A stretch of DNA of 22,966 bases. Source: a virus. The position numbers and the translations under genes were made by a program. Shown one piece after another: positions 22,766 through 22,966 of the stretch. Numbering within the stretch: position 1 is the first letter of the stretch; every line of letters starts with the position of its first letter. The DNA lies in the IMG/VR virus record IMGVR_UViG_3300025769_000902, positions 1 to 22,966 of that record. One strand, written 5' to 3'. A model generated the notes under the pieces. The model was not told the origin of the DNA and ran no database searches. It saw only the letters and a list, made by a program, of their open reading frames with translations.

Positions 22766-22966
22766 TTAAGAATTTAAAGTGTTAAACTCTTGAACAGCAT
22801 TACTTAAATTACCAGGTATTCTTAATTGAAAACCAGGTATTGGAAATAATGAATCACCAGGTAAATCATTTGCCATTGCAATTACCCACCATAATGTAGA
22901 ATCTCCATAAAAATCAGTTGCTATTAAATCTAACCTATCTTGTTCTCTAACAATAATATAATAATC
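22766..22966 (-). CDS. gp53-like LysM baseplate wedge protein (5' end beyond window)
   Basis: Only the last 66 codons are inside the window, in frame with the right edge. They include REQDRLDLIATDFYGD, then STLWWVIAMANDL and FPIPGFQLRIPG. This is the LysM-type pattern D-x-L-x-x-I-A-x-x-x-Y-G-D-x-x-x-W-W-x-I-A-x-x-N followed by P-G-x-x-L-x-I-P, as found in T4 gp53 and related baseplate proteins. The stop is six bases before the start of the 780-aa gene. Confidence 0.82.
   Translation of the reverse strand, partial: DYYIIVREQDRLDLIATDFYGDSTLWWVIAMANDLPGDSLFPIPGFQLRIPGNLSNAVQEFNTLNS

Noticed and set aside
22533-22769. 78-codon plus-strand frame opposite the start of the 780-aa virion gene
   Set aside because: Antisense to a well-packed structural gene and no sign of coding design.
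1-22966. CRISPR array, insertion sequence or attachment site
   Set aside because: No regularly spaced repeats, transposase, integrase or terminal inverted repeats are visible. Gaps are too short and genes tightly packed.

Overview
The window is part of a tailed-phage genome (Caudoviricetes, T4-like in gene content). The evidence is a gp32-type single-strand binding protein, a UvsX-type recombinase, a DnaB-type helicase, a T4 RNase H-type nuclease, NrdA/NrdB, a gp53-like LysM baseplate protein, large virion proteins, and an S74-chaperone tail fibre. All genes lie on the minus strand and are packed with 1-11 base overlaps (TAATG, ATGA, or ATGGCTAR types). The host is most likely a member of Bacteroidota, probably an aquatic flavobacterium. 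Two nearly identical promoters read TTTG-N20-TATATTT(G/A), the Bacteroidota primary-sigma architecture. Start codons generally lack Shine-Dalgarno sequences, base composition is strongly AT-rich, and one lipoprotein has a relaxed Bacteroidota-style lipobox.

Layout in transcription order, from the right edge to the left: (1) 22966-19572, virion genes: a partial gp53-like baseplate protein, a 780-aa hub/baseplate-like protein and a 281-aa structural protein. (2) 19553-17607, a compact 432-aa family-A DNA polymerase, an unknown 138-aa protein and an RMF/CrpP-like 62-aa protein, ending in a hairpin terminator. (3) 17522-10016, replication and nucleotide metabolism: gp32-like SSB, UvsX, 5'-3' exonuclease/RNase H, a 2OG-Fe(II) oxygenase, DnaB-like helicase, NrdB, and an NrdA without an ATP cone. 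(4) 9999-7793, a very AT-rich two-gene block: an unknown 264-aa protein translationally coupled to a flavin-dependent tryptophan-halogenase-like enzyme.

(5) 7790-2839, an operon region that begins with two tandem Bacteroidota promoters 460 bp apart. It carries a string of tiny unknown genes (one with an AT-hook), a minimal thioredoxin, and a 7-deazaguanine DNA-modification set: a QueD-like enzyme, an unknown 235-aa protein, a DpdA/TGT-like transglycosylase, a small membrane protein and a QueC-like enzyme. (6) 2803-1, a 47-aa protein, an initiator-type tRNA(fMet), a coiled-coil lipoprotein, a strong terminator, and a tail fibre with a C-terminal S74 chaperone domain that runs off the left edge.

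The genes suggest a lytic phage that supplies its own dNTPs, replication and recombination proteins, and that probably replaces some deoxyguanosine with a 7-deazaguanine derivative to evade host nucleases. The points most worth checking are: a QueC lacking all its zinc cysteines and a QueD lacking two of three zinc histidines in the same operon; the halogenase and its coupled unknown partner; a phage-encoded initiator tRNA; a small family-A polymerase sitting next to gp32/UvsX; and the surface-lipoprotein candidate.
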